From Enoplolaimus lenunculus (Eukaryota; Nematoda; Enoplea; Enoplida; Thoracostomopsidae): DNA of 64,000 nt. Below, piece by piece: positions 1-12,368 of the stretch; the first letter of the stretch is position 1; the number at the start of each line of letters is the position of its first letter. Below the pieces are notes generated by a model, which had not been told where the DNA came from, did not search any database, and worked only from the letters and a program-made list of their open reading frames with translations. Position numbers and translations under genes: made by a program. The DNA lies in the NCBI GenBank assembly GCA_030248215.1, contig JASANG010003480.1, positions 1 through 64,000 of the forward strand. The letters run 5' to 3'.

Positions 1-457
1 AGCGCAATCACGATCACGACACAGAACGCGGTTGATTCACAATCCCTGGCGTACGCGATCCAGATTGCCTTCCGACCGCAATTTACATCGGACCAATGAT
101 CATCATACACACTGAGTCCCGTTATCAACGGCTTGGAATTTGCAGTTGCAAGCGCGGTTAAATTTGCAGTTGCATCAAATTAATATCCGCGACTACGACC
201 GCGGTTCAATCCGCGACTGTGAGTGCAATTAAAACTGCCGTAGACAGCGTCTTCAAACCACGCTTTAACCGTGATCACTCAAAAAATCAAGACTGGCTTC
301 AATTTTACACTGTCTGTGACTGTATACAAGTTCCAGAATATATTTGATACAACAGGTTTATAAACCGCATAATACAACAGCATAACAAATCTTAATGTAT
401 TTCAAAATCCAGCAAAAACAATGAAAAGAAACTGTATGGGTAACTAAATAATGCACA
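1..457. other. No gene seen
   Basis: Somewhat GC-rich up to about 290, with several 'gcggtt' and 'ttgcagttgc' repeats. No open frame or splice pattern that I can support. Confidence 0.5.
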
Positions 458-738
458 CTTCAACAAGAGTATTCAACTGGGTACATTCTGTGCAGAAGAG
501 AATGTACCCGGGCCACATACCGTTGAGTTTGGCCTCCCCCCTTATTCAGAGGGGGTACGACCTGTGATAACCATGACATTTTACGTGTCCGGCAACAAAA
601 ATGATCCGCTTATAGTTTAATTGAGGGTTATTGCATGACAACGAACCCCTCTAAACAAGGGGAGGTCGGCCAAAAACGCAAGGCATAGTGGTACATTTTG
701 TACCATGTGGAACCCCTAAAGTTGCACACTGTTGTATT
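458..738. mobile_element. L-family repeat, copy 1
   Basis: The ends resemble 'caacaagagtattcaact' and its complement near 735. The interior shares 'gaatgtacc', a G-run line and 'cattttgtaccatgtggaac' with the copy at 20303. The family looks like a TIR element of about 280 bp. Confidence 0.6.
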
Positions 739-1194
739 ATGCCCTCTTGGTACAATTAACCACTAAAATACATCCATAATATGGCTACTAAAAAACTTTT
801 CTATATATTATTTTCAACCAACCAAAACTACTTTCAAAATAAGCAAAAATCTACTGACGATGTTTCCATAAAGAAAAATGGTCAAATATCTGCATTCATA
901 CTAGTCGGTTTTTAAAAAACACTTTTTACATAAATTCCACAAAAAACGACCAAGCTTACACTGTAGTAAATGCAAATCAAGTGTATTTTCATCGACTGCA
1001 AACAGTATCATTGTGAGCAAAAAACAAATCGCACCGCAACACAAACATAACGAGCGCTCTCCTGTGTCTTCTTGCGACTTGAAGTATAACGCAGCAATTG
1101 ATGCCAAAGATTTTCTTAAAAAACTTGGCTGAGTTTCAGAATAATGGGTGAGTTGCAGAGTTATGACAGAAGTTCGATTTTGGATTAAATCTAC
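739..1194. other. No gene seen
   Basis: AT-rich. A 113-residue open frame on the minus strand (1242-901) has no recognisable domain and partly overlaps a T-family repeat. Confidence 0.45.
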
Positions 1195-1440
1195 ATATTT
1201 GAATGAAGCGAAACGCGAAGCCTGTGGTTGAAAGATGGTCATTCGTCCACCTGTCCGTTCGACGAGAATCTCAGTAACTACTGAACCGATTTTTACAAAC
1301 TTTCTCGTTTGAAAGCTTATTAAGCTAGGGTGTTCACCGCAACGATAGGCTAATGTACATAACTGGCTAACCGTAAATTAAGAATTGACATTATTTCGCT
1401 GATTATTATTATTATTATTATTAGCTTTACAAGCAATACG
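1195..1440. mobile_element. T-family repeat fragment
   Basis: It shares 'gaatctcag-aac-gctgaaccgatttt' style sequence and the gcgaagcgaaac motif with the element at 43208-43862, but is degenerate and ends in an ATT microsatellite (1405-1430). Confidence 0.55.
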
Positions 1441-4007
1441 CACAACAAACTGAAATGTCAAAAGTGCATATCAAACAAACGTAACTTGCATTTTTCAAAA
1501 TTTTCAGTGAAGAACCTATTATAAATTTGGTCCCCTTCACTCTCTATACGTACAAATTAAAATAATGATGACTTAAAATACAATATACATAACTGAACTT
1601 ATCTCATTTTCATAACAGCCTTGTATTAAAATGGCGTCATAAGTTTTGAAACACATCTTGACCACTAATTTTAAATAGGGTCAGCATTTGAAAAACATAC
1701 CCGATCCCGGTTTACTCTTGAACAACAACCCCAACCCAGAATTTTTAAGAATGCAAACCCGAACACGGATTTCATTTCGGGGTTTACCAGGGCCCAGAGT
1801 TTTAGAATTTTAACATAAAAACTAAATATAATCCATTTTTTTCAAAGATGGGCAGAAATTTCTGTCTCCATCTATATTCTAGCAGCCCATTTTAACACAT
1901 TTCCGAACTTTTGATTAATAGTTCACATACAATCTTTGGCTTAGAAAAAAGCTACTAAACTCAACTAAAATGTCGAACTAATACGTAACATAAAATGAGA
2001 GATGTCTTGTTTTTTGTATCAATGACATTCCTAATTAAGTTCGTAATTATATTCCAAGTACATCCACGTAAGTTATTCATTAGTCAAAAATGAAGCCGGT
2101 TGGTCTAGTTTTTTCCGTCTTCAGTTTGCATTTACGTACGAAATACGATAATTTCCTTATAAGACATGACAGTTTTTGTCTCAAATGTATTTAACACAGT
2201 TAGTGTTTTGCAAACATCCTACAATTGCTTTCCCCGCTATTCAAAATTTCTAAGCTACATTTTATATACAAATAATTTTATTCCGGGTATTCGTTCGGGT
2301 ATTTTTGTAATACCCGAACCAGGGAAAGATTTGTTGTAAATATCCGGGATGCGGAATACTTCGAAGAGAAAACTCTGACCCGGAATCTTTCTGCGAAAAT
2401 ACCGGGACTCAGATGCAACTCTATTGTAAACGTAACCAATGAGTTAAGTTTAGTCCAACTTACAACGCTATTCCGGCAATCAGTAAACACCAAACCAAGC
2501 TTAGATTAATATCACGGGCTGCCAACTGCGGAAATATAATCGCATATACTTCGCTTGCAATATAAATGACTACTGTCACAACAAATAGATTAATTAACCA
2601 CACGTATTCGGCATAATATGGCACCTGAAACAACGTTTATATTATATACAAAGAATAAACAATGACATGTATGTTTAATGCAATAAAATAACAAGAGGAA
2701 AACATTACTATAATAGTTCTTTTAAAACACTGAAGTAGCAAACTACCCAAAAATAAAGAAGGATAATTTAAAGTATCCGCATATACGTACTCAAGACAAA
2801 AACACTAGACGTGGTCGCAAATTATAAGCTGTATACACAGATACAAAGGAAATAAAATGAGCATGGACTATGTGAGACAGCAACAGAATTTAAAACAATA
2901 TTCAACACGTCTTTTACATTACAGAAAACTAGGAAGGAACACGGCTTACGCTAACTAATTTGTAAACTGAAAAAAAGACTCGCTTTAAAAAAATAATTTT
3001 CCAATAATGCAAAATTGTAAAATCTGTAGCCTTTAAATTAATATTAACATTTTTCAAAGAACAAAGCAGGAATCGAGTTTAACCCTGAGTTTGACAATAA
3101 ATAAATATGCGGCTACAATTACAGTAAACAAAGATCAATTGTTTACTGCTGACTACCCACTCCATTATTACAATTACGTTTCGCTAACCGAAAATAAATC
3201 CATAGGACGTATGGCCACAGCTTCCAGTGCAATATCAATATTCTTTGGAATATCAAAGGCAGCGTCTTCCGTTTTTTGAGCAGGTTTGCTGAAATTTAGC
3301 ACGCTTAAACAGACAGGAGGAACTGATACAAATATGTATCCTATCCATACCAGGGATGGGTGTCTCGTTTGATCACGTCAAGTCTCTCTATTTGGCAGTC
3401 TCGGTCTCGGTTTTTTAGTCTCGGTGGTTTGGAACCGAGACAAGCACTCACGTTTTCAGCAAATGTATGTCTGTATTAAGTATGAATGACTATTTTTTCA
3501 ATCTTGCTTGATCCTGTACATTACGTACAATTAGCATCTCTCAAAATGTACTTGTGGTTCCGTTTCTTCCCGGTTTTCAGTTCTGTGATACCAGCAGCCT
3601 CTCTCAATTCGTGATTTGTCGGATATAAATAACGTTCTAGTCTGAAACAAAATTATTCAATGAAATAACTTAACGTATGCAAGGTTCCATCAAGAACTAC
3701 ATCTCTCAGCTGGAACAGGAACATGAATTTACCTTTTTCACTAGAGCAGGAGCCGTAACTGGAGCAGAAATAGCAATCATGATGCATATATACCACCGAA
3801 TTACTGCTAATTGACTATGAGTAAAGACAAAATATATATACAGTTCGTGCAAACCAGTTTTCCATGTTCTGCAAAGACATGCGTCGAATACTTTGACATA
3901 TTGACATATAAGCAATGTGCACATGAAACACATGTTGTGGAAAGAAGCTGAACTTCAAAAAAGTTTGCGTGACGTAAATGTTTTATCTATAAGCGCATTT
4001 TAAGGGT
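1441..4007. other. Gene-free stretch, degenerate repeats
   Basis: AT-rich and without recognisable exons. 'acccgaac' and 'ccgggta' rich segments at about 1690-1820 and 2280-2480 may be two halves of one old element. A 'gtctcggtctcgg' low-complexity patch lies at 3370-3450. Confidence 0.45.
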
Positions 4008-4769
4008 AATTTTCACCTTTCAATAAGGGTATATGCCACAGAAAAGAACAATGCCGTCGTAATAAAAGCAAAAAAAAAAACAAACAGAAAACAAGAACAG
4101 AAAACAACACAACGCACAGGAAAAAAGCGCGACCCAACAGAATCCACCGCAGGGGAAAACGGCAATATAACAACAGTCCACGAAAGAAGAACCAAAAAAG
4201 CCAAAAAAGCCAAACAAATCAAACAAAAGAAAAGAAGAAAAAACAAAACGCAAATTTCCCTAACCAAAAAACAGCCAAGACCACAAAACAATCAAACCAT
4301 CACCAAACACAGACACAGAAAAACATCAACAGAAGCAACAACCAGAAAACAAAAAGCAAAGCGAAAAAAACAACCAAAAACGAAAAAAAACATCAAAAAA
4401 GACGAAAACAACGATAAATCACAAAAAAAGCAAAAAACAAAACAAACGGCAAGAACGCAGCACAATCACAACGAACAACTAAAAACAAAGCGGCGCAAAG
4501 CAAAACAAAGCTCCTGCAGAAAAAACAGAAAAACCAAACAAGATCAAAACTCGTCCAACGCAACAAAAAACCATCCACCACCAGCAAGAAAAAAGCAGAA
4601 GGAAGCGAGGCAGAGGGTTCAGTGTGTGAGAAGTTCGTGATTTAGACTTAAGCCTGTATCCTGTATCGCCTGTATAGTTCTTTCCTCGATGTATGCTATT
4701 CGCTCTGATTTAGTAAAACGCGGCCGGTAAATGTTTATTATAAATCCCAACCCGCAACCGTATAACACA

Positions 4770-4972
4770 CAAAATACCCGAATTTAAGGCCAGCAAATCA
4801 CAGGTTATGCAATTTAACTGGTACCCGCGACCTGTGGGACACAAAATAACCAAAATTAAGGCCAGCAAATCACAGGTTATGCAATTTACTGGTACCCGAG
4901 CCGTAAGACACAAAATACCCAAATTTAAGGCCAGCAAATCACAGGTTATGCAATTTAACTGGTAACCCGAGC
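4770..4972. repeat. 68-bp tandem repeat, 3 copies
   Basis: Three near-identical units contain 'ggccagcaaatcacagg' and 'tgcaatttaactggtac'. They lie in the 3' region of the LINE, where such repeats can be part of the element. Confidence 0.8.
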
Positions 4973-6414
4973 CGGAATCCTTAAAGCCGACGTCTGAATC
5001 TGATTTAATCCAGCCACTGGCTTTACCGTACCAAATACTTTTGCCGTTTTTTTCCAGAATCCGTGCAATTCTAACCCCGTTAGAATTACACCCCGTTAAA
5101 CCGTGTACTCTAACCCCGTTAGAGTTACACCAAATTTCCGACCAATCTAACCCCGTTAGATTTGGCCCAACCGTTGTAGAATAATAAATCTAACCCCGTT
5201 AGATTTACTAAACTACTTTCCCAGGTTCCTTTAACACTCCAAGTTCCCCTGTTAACACATAACACCAGTATCCGATACTGGGTAAATTCCGCGCCCTGCG
5301 CAACACCAATTAAAATCCGTAATGCCTGATTTCCTTCACATGTTAAGCCGCCGTGACAATCTTAAATTTAAATCCGTTAAGTCCTACTTACCCAAGTCTC
5401 GCTCAATCCAACCGTAAAACTTAGTAACCGCAAGAAGTAAAAATACGCGTAAACAGCCGAAAATATCGCAACCGTTTCTAACCACCAGGAAGATAACAAT
5501 GATTCCGGTCCTGGCTACCCATATCGGCATCTCGACCTCATTTGCATTTTTGCCGACACCCACAATTGGGTGTCCGCAATGCGGTCGAGGTCGAGAGCCA
5601 CACAACCGGTACTACAACAACAACAACAACCATGCCGGAGACACTCAATATAAAGCACCATTTTTGGTGCTGACATAGCCTAGCTATGTCGTTAAGCGCA
5701 GATTAGGCCAGCAACAATTGTAACATTAATCAATACCGTTCTATGGCCACGCAGGGCCCCCAGGTAAGTTTACATTGCGGACACAGCCGCCATAGCATCG
5801 ATTTACCAATTTCTACGCCTTGTAGCAACGCCTAAGCCTAACTTAAGTTCTAAGAGAGACTAGGTGGAGCCAGGGACTCCCTTAAGGTGTGGTTTTGATA
5901 TAGGGTTTTATTTTAGTTTTAGTTTTTAGTTTGAAATAGGTTTAAGTGTGGCACAGCCACCTACATCCCCCCTTCGGCACAGATGCCGACCCTGGCATCG
6001 AACAAAATTTTATGGCCCTATTTACTGCCTTTTTTGCCGTCGCTAAAAAGCGTAAATCCACAATAACAAACTTAACAACAATAACAACAACAATTTTTCA
6101 TCATTTTCTTTCTTTTATATTACTTTTTATTTTTAAAGTTTTTGCCCAATAACAATAACAAGACCATCAAACGACCCACGACAATGTTGCCAATGCGTCC
6201 AATAAAACCCAATAACGAAACCGCGTACCAGCGCACCCCCAGCACCCGTTTAACATTACCCCCGACAACCATTACCACATTAACAGCCCCATAACAGCCC
6301 AAATAAAGTCACTCCACCAGATTCCGTTCCAACGACCCGGCGTACCAGTACAACCCCCAGCACCCCGCAGCATTACCGAACTAATAACCACAATAAACGT
6401 CTATTACCGATCCA

Positions 6415-6552
6415 TTAAAAGCGTTTTCGACGCAGTTCACGAGGGACGTCCGCATAATAGGCGTCCAATTCCTCCTGCGTCACCCACTGATTATCGCGCG
6501 CCACTGATCGCGACGCCCGTTGTTGCTGCTGCTGTTGTTGTTGATCATTCAT
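6415..6552 (-). CDS. Short polyglutamine ORF in LINE 3' region (45 aa)
   Basis: An ATG lying a few bases after the presumed ORF2 stop (TGATGAATG) opens a 45-codon frame. It has eight glutamines, then ASRSVARDNQWVTQEELDAY, and ends RELRRKRF and stop. The sequence after the glutamines looks protein-like. I do not recognise it; it could be a reinitiated ORF3 or a remnant of the ORF2 C terminus. Confidence 0.35.
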   Translation of the reverse strand: MNDQQQQQQQQRASRSVARDNQWVTQEELDAYYADVPRELRRKRF

Positions 6553-6613
6553 CAAGCCGCCTCAAGATAAGCTTGAGCAGCGGCACCGATGCGGACGGGT
6601 TGGTAGTTACCCC

Positions 6614-6830
6614 CACCACGCTGCCCCCCTTTTTCGCCCTCCTTCCCCCTTTTTTGTTTTTGGGCCCCTCCCCCCAAGATTTTTTTCTTTTTCCCCCCCC
6701 CCTTTTCCAGTCCCCGGGGATATTACTTCCCCCTCCCCCCCCTATATTTCCCGCCTCTTTTAGGCGGGTGTGTGCCCCCCCCCTCCCCGCCCCCCCCCCT
6801 GCCCCCCCCCCCCCCGCATGTCTTCTCCCC
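6614..6830. repeat. C/T homopolymer-rich tract inside the LINE
   Basis: Runs of 6 to 15 C alternate with T runs. This breaks the coding pattern on both sides and may be real decay or a base-calling/assembly problem. Confidence 0.7.
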
Positions 6831-7697
6831 CGCCTCCTGTCCGTATGTTTCTCGAACTTCGGCGTGTTGTATGATGTCTGTTTGGCATGCACTACGGATT
6901 TCTTTGAGCTTGTTCGATGTTGACATGTGCTGCGGTGGCTGTGGTAGGTTTATCGCGGCTTGAGCCCGTCTGTGTGCCTTGTCCGCGCCATCAAGGTGGG
7001 CAGCTTTGGGCATCCATATGACATTTATTCTCTTGCCGTTGTTCGTCGCTGCTCTGCTCATGTGGCGCAATACACTGCCGGATTGATGTTTGGCAGTCAG
7101 ACTGCGGGCACAGGCTTTGCTATCAGTGACGATAGTGAACCGGTTCCACTGTTCGTTTCCCTTGATCCAATCTACGGCTTTTTGGGCGGCTGTACATTCA
7201 GCTATTGTTGCGTCTGTGCATGCGCTGACTGCTACTGCACCATCGGCTATTGTTGTTCCTTGCATCGTTGCCACCCATCCAGCTCCTCCTGCTCCCGTGA
7301 ACCTGCATCTAGCTCCATCGGTGTAGATGATGGGGCTGTCGTCATATTCGGCGATGACGTTTTGCGCCCATTGGTGTAGGTCAGTCGTTGGCGGGTCTGG
7401 GATAATGACTCTGAGGTTCGGCTGCTGCCACGGGGGCTCCCATATTTGCTGCTCCTCATTGTCCAGCCAGTTGCCCATTCTTGCCTTGATGCTGTCCAGT
7501 TTTAGCTGGGATGTTGTTCGCCAGTCTCGCTTTTTCAGTCTGAGCTGTTGTCGCGTGTCGGCAGTATGCCTTCTTGGGTCGTCACCTGGCAGGGATTGCC
7601 AACGCATGAGCTTCTCCGTTGCATGCGCTTCGTAACTATCGCTCATCCTCGGTAGGTTTGCTTCGAGACGCACAGCCTCCACAGGGGTGCTCCGCAC
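6723..7697 (-). pseudogene. LINE RNase H domain, C-terminal part of ORF2
   Basis: This continues the reverse transcriptase ORF in another frame. It carries RNase H motifs in order: IIYTDGARCR, AECTAAQKAVDW, FTIVTDSKACA and AAHLDGADKAH, each with its acidic residue. After about residue 275 the frame runs into a G-run region (C-runs on the plus strand, 6614-6830) that gives implausible polyglycine. The true ORF end is probably the frame ending NYQPVRIGAAAQAYLEAA, which stops at about 6553. Confidence 0.8.
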
Positions 7698-9382
7698 AAC
7701 TCCGGAGATTGCTCGGGCGCCTTGTTTTGTTGCCTTTCTATTTTTTCGATGTTGCTTTTAGATACCCAGCTGCTCCATGCTGCCGATGCGTAGTCTGCCA
7801 GGCTGCGCTGCGTCGCCAGATATACAGTCCGCATTGTCTTGCGGTGCCAGCCCCACTCTGCGCCGCCTATTGCCCAAAGTAGTTTCATCCGCGCGTCCAT
7901 TCCACGGCATACCTTGTCGACTTGTTGTTTGAACGACAGACGTCTATCGTAGGTAATTCCCAGGAATACAGGGTTTGCCGTTGACGGTGCTGTTGTCCCG
8001 TTGATATCGATTTCTGCTTTCCACGCGGAGTCGGCATTGCTGTTCGAGAAGAGGCATGTCTCACATTTAGCAGCGTTCAGTTGTAGTCTCCACCTGTTGC
8101 TCCACTGGACAACCTTTGTCGTTTCCTCTTGAATTTCTTCTTCCAATTGGTCGACGTGCCTGCTTTTCCTGGCGATTGCCAAATCATCGGCGAACGCACT
8201 TACAAGCGTGTCCTGCTTGAAGACGCCCAGTAAGTCATTTATAAACACAATGAACAGGATCGGAGACAATACGGCTCCCTGCGGTAGGCCTTCGTGAAAT
8301 ACTCTGCTCGGTCCCTTCTGATTTTGATACCTGACACTCGCCTGGCGGTTTTGCAGCCAGCCCTTCACCCATTTGATGTAACGCGTCGGGATGCCTATGC
8401 GAGCCATTTTTAGCAGCAGTCCGTCTCGCCATACGGTATCAAAAGCCTTCCGGTAGTCGAATAACATCAATAGCGTTTTTTCCGGCTTTTTCTGGTGATA
8501 CCCATCGCTTATGAACTGGGTCAGTCGTAGGCATTGATCCTCTGTTGATCGGCCCCTTCTAAATCCTGATTGCCATTTACTCAGCACTTGGTTCTCTTCG
8601 AGCCACCAAATCAGCCTAGCAGCTATCATCCGCTCTAGTGTTTTTCCGATGCATGATGTAAGGGCAATCGGTCTGTAGCTGGATACATTTTCAGGGTCCT
8701 TGCCTTTTTTGAGTATCGGTATTATTGTCGCAACGCGCCACTGCTGCGGGCACCATCCGCCGTTCCATGACGTATTGAAGATGTGCAGAAGTTCTTTCAG
8801 CGCCTCGTCCGGGAGCTGCTTGATGTACTCTGGCCGTATTCCATCATCTCCGGGAGCTTTGCGTTTCTTGATTTGAGCTACTGCGGCCGCCAGTTCGCTT
8901 AGTGTGAAATTGTTTTCAGATTCATCTCTTTGCTGCGGGCGGTTCCGTAGCAGTCTGCATACTTCGACTTTGGTGCGTCTTGAGTCTTTGTCGCTTTTAG
9001 CTTTGCTGACTGATGCATATTCTTGTATGAAAGCGGATGCTTTTGCTGCATTGCTTGTGTAGTATTTGCCATTGTAAAGGAGGACCTTGCTGCTAGTGGT
9101 GTTGTTATGTCCGTTCAGCGATTTGACAGTTGCCCATGCTTTTTGCGGGTCTTTTGTTTCTGCTATTTTATGCAGTTCCTGCCTCCAGCAATTCCTTTTT
9201 GCTTCTGTTTCCATCCTGGCTAATTCCTGACACTGCGCCACCCATGCTTGTCTGTTGTGGGTCATGTCTCGCCGAAGTCGATTTCGCTCTTTCCTGGCTT
9301 GGACTATGTCTGATGTTAGCCAGCGGACGTGGTTTTTTCTGATGATCCGTTCTGGTACCGCTTTATCAGCAGCGCTCAACAC
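7643..9382 (-). CDS. LINE reverse transcriptase (partial ORF2)
   Basis: This 579-residue frame is the reverse transcriptase of a non-LTR element. Visible motifs are KKRKAPGDDGI (about 171), SSYRPIALTSCIGKTLERMI (about 234), SGFRRGRSTEDQ (272), motif A LFDYRKAFD (307), motif B GLPQGAVLSPILF (365) and the catalytic FADD (397-400). The upstream endonuclease is absent and the first residues are not a natural start. Near 7715 the frame shifts: the expected continuation lies in the overlapping frame that starts at 7697 and carries RNase H. The copy is therefore a pseudogene. Confidence 0.88.
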   Translation of the reverse strand: MLSAADKAVPERIIRKNHVRWLTSDIVQARKERNRLRRDMTHNRQAWVAQCQELARMETEAKRNCWRQELHKIAETKDPQKAWATVKSLNGHNNTTSSKVLLYNGKYYTSNAAKASAFIQEYASVSKAKSDKDSRRTKVEVCRLLRNRPQQRDESENNFTLSELAAAVAQIKKRKAPGDDGIRPEYIKQLPDEALKELLHIFNTSWNGGWCPQQWRVATIIPILKKGKDPENVSSYRPIALTSCIGKTLERMIAARLIWWLEENQVLSKWQSGFRRGRSTEDQCLRLTQFISDGYHQKKPEKTLLMLFDYRKAFDTVWRDGLLLKMARIGIPTRYIKWVKGWLQNRQASVRYQNQKGPSRVFHEGLPQGAVLSPILFIVFINDLLGVFKQDTLVSAFADDLAIARKSRHVDQLEEEIQEETTKVVQWSNRWRLQLNAAKCETCLFSNSNADSAWKAEIDINGTTAPSTANPVFLGITYDRRLSFKQQVDKVCRGMDARMKLLWAIGGAEWGWHRKTMRTVYLATQRSLADYASAAWSSWVSKSNIEKIERQQNKAPEQSPELCGAPLWRLCVSKQTYRG

Positions 9383-9399
9383 TTGTTACAATTAAGGGT

Positions 9400-10336
9400 G
9401 TCCGTTTTCCAGGTTTTAGGCTTTTTAGACTATTTTTCTAGGCTATTGCCTAGAAATATACTTAGGCATCGACCGTAATTAAAGTCCATAAATGTCAATT
9501 ATCCCTAAATGTAGTACATAAATGACTTTAGGACCAAATAGTGATGAGTTCGAAACTTTAAGCGTACTTAAGTTTTGAAAGTACATTCCTAAGTATAACG
9601 TTGCATTATCGCTCAAGTTTTTGATACAAGACAAATAAACGTTTAATTCAACAGATAGTTGCAGTACCGGATACATATCAGTAACGAAGGGTGGCCGAGC
9701 GTTGGTTAAAAATAAATAACAGTCAGTAACCGAATAACAAGGGGGGGGGCAGCTAAATATCAGTTTCCCCTCTTATTCGGGTCACTACAGTACTTGAAAT
9801 CCATTAAATACTATATATGTGTATATAATATTTATATATGCACCTGTATATATAGCAATATGGTACATTTCTTAATATTTGAATTTGAAATATTCCATCA
9901 GATCCGCTGTTCGAAAGATTGAGTATTTTTATATTTAATTTAATTTGTCAATATATTTTTCAAAGAAAGCCATTAATTTAAGCTGTATAAATTTGTTTTA
10001 TACTTTAAGATAGATCATATCACTGACGGTACTCAGAAACCAATGATACCAGCAAAGTGTAACCGGATATCCGTTTTATCATCGCTACCGGTAAAACAAT
10101 TGTCGTCTGTTAGCATCGTTCCTATTATAGAAGTCTAGAAAATTTTGTTATTTTAATCATCTGACTTGTAAAAGTGTTTCGTAATCGTAAAATTTTATGT
10201 ATAATCGATATGCTTAAACACCTTGATTAAAAATAATTTCAACAAAATTGGTGCAGGTTTAATAGTACATATCTTTTGAACGGAATTGGAAAAATACTGT
10301 TTTAAAGCAATAATTTATTCGGTTCTAAAATTATTA
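9400..10336. other. No gene seen
   Basis: AT-rich sequence flanking the LINE. No conserved exon or clear repeat family was recognised. Confidence 0.45.
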
Positions 10337-10345
10337 ATATTTTTG

Positions 10346-10386
<41 letters not shown>

Positions 10387-10515
10387 ACTTTAACTATTAT
10401 TATTATTATTATTACGGCCCATGTTACTTTAAGGGGCATCCAGGTTTCTGATGGGTCCATAAAAGAGTAGGGTTAGATTTTAGATTACATTTTTTGCTTA
10501 GGAATACGCTTAATC

Positions 10516-10554
<39 letters not shown>

Positions 10555-10640
10555 CATAATTATTGATATTATTATCATTATTATTACTATAATCATTATT
10601 ATTATTATTATCATGATTATTATTATTATTATTATTAGGT
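10337..10640. repeat. ATT microsatellite interrupted by an A-family MITE
   Basis: Long runs of ATT occupy about 10337-10415 and 10519-10640. They flank an A-family MITE at 10416-10518 that has its left end but lacks its right end. Confidence 0.8.
10416..10518 (+). mobile_element. A-family hAT-like MITE, right end lost
   Basis: It begins ggcccatgttactttaaggg and reaches 'aatacgcttaatcta', then passes directly into ATT repeats, so the right inverted terminus is missing. Confidence 0.75.
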
Positions 10641-12224
10641 TTGTTCTTGTTGTTTATTAGGTGACAAAAGTGTCGCCTACTAATAGTGTATATTGTCGTA
10701 TAGTGGATGGAATTTTATATGACTAGGAGACATGTAGTATTTAGCCAGCCAGCCACATCGTACAGCATCAGCATATATCGATCTATATCAGGCGACAGGG
10801 AACGGGCAGTTTTAGAAGAATTTTCTTCTTCTGCTGACAGAAATGGACCTTTCGTTCAATTAGGGGCTGAGTGTTTACGTAATACACTTTTCGGGGTACA
10901 ACCGGAATTCTGGTGCTGGCATTTTTTCACGTTTATGTTCCGGTTCCGGTAAATTTATATCGGAATCAAAAATTCCGGTATTAAAATTTGGTCGGTGGAA
11001 ATTAAAGTATTTTTGAATAGATTTCATTAGTATAGTATGCAAACCTAGACAATCGCCGAAAATAAACCATCGAAGGTAGATTTTGCTTCCGCTGATTATG
11101 AAAATCTAAAAAAAAAAGTGAATGCCTATCTCCAATTAAGGGCTATTTCACCAATAATATTGCAAAAAAAGAAAATTAAAATTAATTTTTCGGTGGCATG
11201 TATTGTTTATTTTCTGGTTCTCATTTCGTTTTGGGGTAATTTTTTAAATTCCGGTTACTGTAAATTGTAATTCCGGTCACATCAGTGACACTTTTTGATG
11301 TAATTTGCCGTACAGTCAAGTTTGAAACCGGCCCAGGTATTTTTAGAGCACCAAATAAAACATCTCAAACAAACGGTATCGTGATTACAAATCAAGTACT
11401 TGCCACACATGTCGACCTGTATTAAAAATACATGAATGGATAAGCTCTATTTTCTTAATTTTTATCCTTATCGCCTAATACAAAATTCTTAAAAGAACGC
11501 CCTGGGAAAAGGATATATTCATTACATGCCCATATTCTTCGAATGCGCCGCCCTGGTAACATTTGTGTTATTATTTCACAAAATTCCTGACTGTTCAAAT
11601 TGATTGAAGAATAATTTATTCCGAGAGCCAGAGAGAAACATTATATTTGGCATTTAATGAGGAAAATTAATTACAAGCAATACCAGATTGAAGACGAGTG
11701 CTTTATATTAGCTTTGTTTTGATTTTTGTACAATTACTCGAAGCAGTAACCGCGTTCGCATGGACGTAGGTAGAAATTTCTTACGACGAGCCGCTAGATA
11801 TTAGCTAAAAACGCGCAATGCGAGCGAGAACCCAAACGCAATTCTAGTACTAAATCCGAATACATACGTTTGGCTTGGATTCCTGTTGGTAGGGGCCATT
11901 CCGTAGAGGTGGGCCCCCGTACTTGAGATCCATCAGCAAAGACATGACCGTAGAAATATGATGAAATGGTTTTAGAAAGTCACTGATTTCCCAGAGTACA
12001 ATAAGTAAATTTTTAGGCGTATAATTTTGATTTGTGATGCTAATTAGTATTAATTGTATAAGTATATCTTAATATCAAAAGGTTTTGGTCTATTTTTTGT
12101 TCGATATCCTGTAGACGAGCCAGTTATAAACAGATCAAGCATCTGGTATACAGTTCTGCTTGCAAATAATTTTAGTCGCAATTAAAGAAATTTTAATGCC
12201 TGACCCTTAGCCAAAGAAGGGGCC
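10641..12224. other. Gene-free stretch with a 'ccgg'-rich old element
   Basis: Segments rich in 'ttccggt' at about 10895-10980 and 11230-11285 look like the two ends of one degenerate element. Related sequence occurs at 62330-62760. No exon recognised. Confidence 0.45.
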
Positions 12225-12368
12225 ATGGGTGGGCTTAGGCCTCCGTGAAAAAATATAGCTACCCACTTAGAAAATTTTCAACCTTGCTTGTAAGTCAACG
12301 AAAAAGCCTTGTATGCACCTCCTGAAATATTTATAGCCCCCGTAGCAAGGTGAGCTGGCTACGGGTAC
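12225..12368. mobile_element. F-family repeat
   Basis: It ends 'gcaaggtgagctggctacgg', the family hallmark, preceded by 'aaccttgcttgtaagtc' and 'cttgtatgc'. Other F copies include about 14395-14525, 14700-14778, 18196-18360 (reverse), 22436-22556, 23137-23265 (reverse), 26600-26707, 27205-27335 (reverse), 44765-44852, 53372-53530 (reverse), 61592-61728 and 62770-62905. No clear terminal repeat or promoter was found, so its class is unknown. Confidence 0.65.

Larger units (their letters stand above)
4008..9391 (-). mobile_element. LINE (RT + RNase H), 5' truncated, decayed
   Basis: This non-LTR retrotransposon has an RT ORF (9382-7643) and an RNase H ORF (7697-6723) in different frames, then a long 3' region. 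The APE endonuclease and ORF1 that normally precede RT are missing, so it is 5' truncated. A candidate target duplication, TTAAGGGT, occurs at 4000-4007 and 9392-9399; it is short and imperfectly supported. The RT-RNaseH order suggests the I/LOA/R1-type groups; the exact clade is not resolved. The 3' region holds a short polyglutamine ORF (6552-6415), three copies of a 68-bp repeat (about 4770-4970) and a tract that is A-rich on the plus strand (4040-4620). Confidence 0.75.

Noticed and set aside
4013-4600. Small hydrophobic minus-strand open frames
   Set aside because: They come from a tract that is A-rich on the plus strand, giving Phe/Leu/Val-rich translations with no domain; the tract lies in the LINE 3' region.
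6573-6963. Proline-rich plus-strand open frames
   Set aside because: They are the antisense of the LINE and are caused by C runs.
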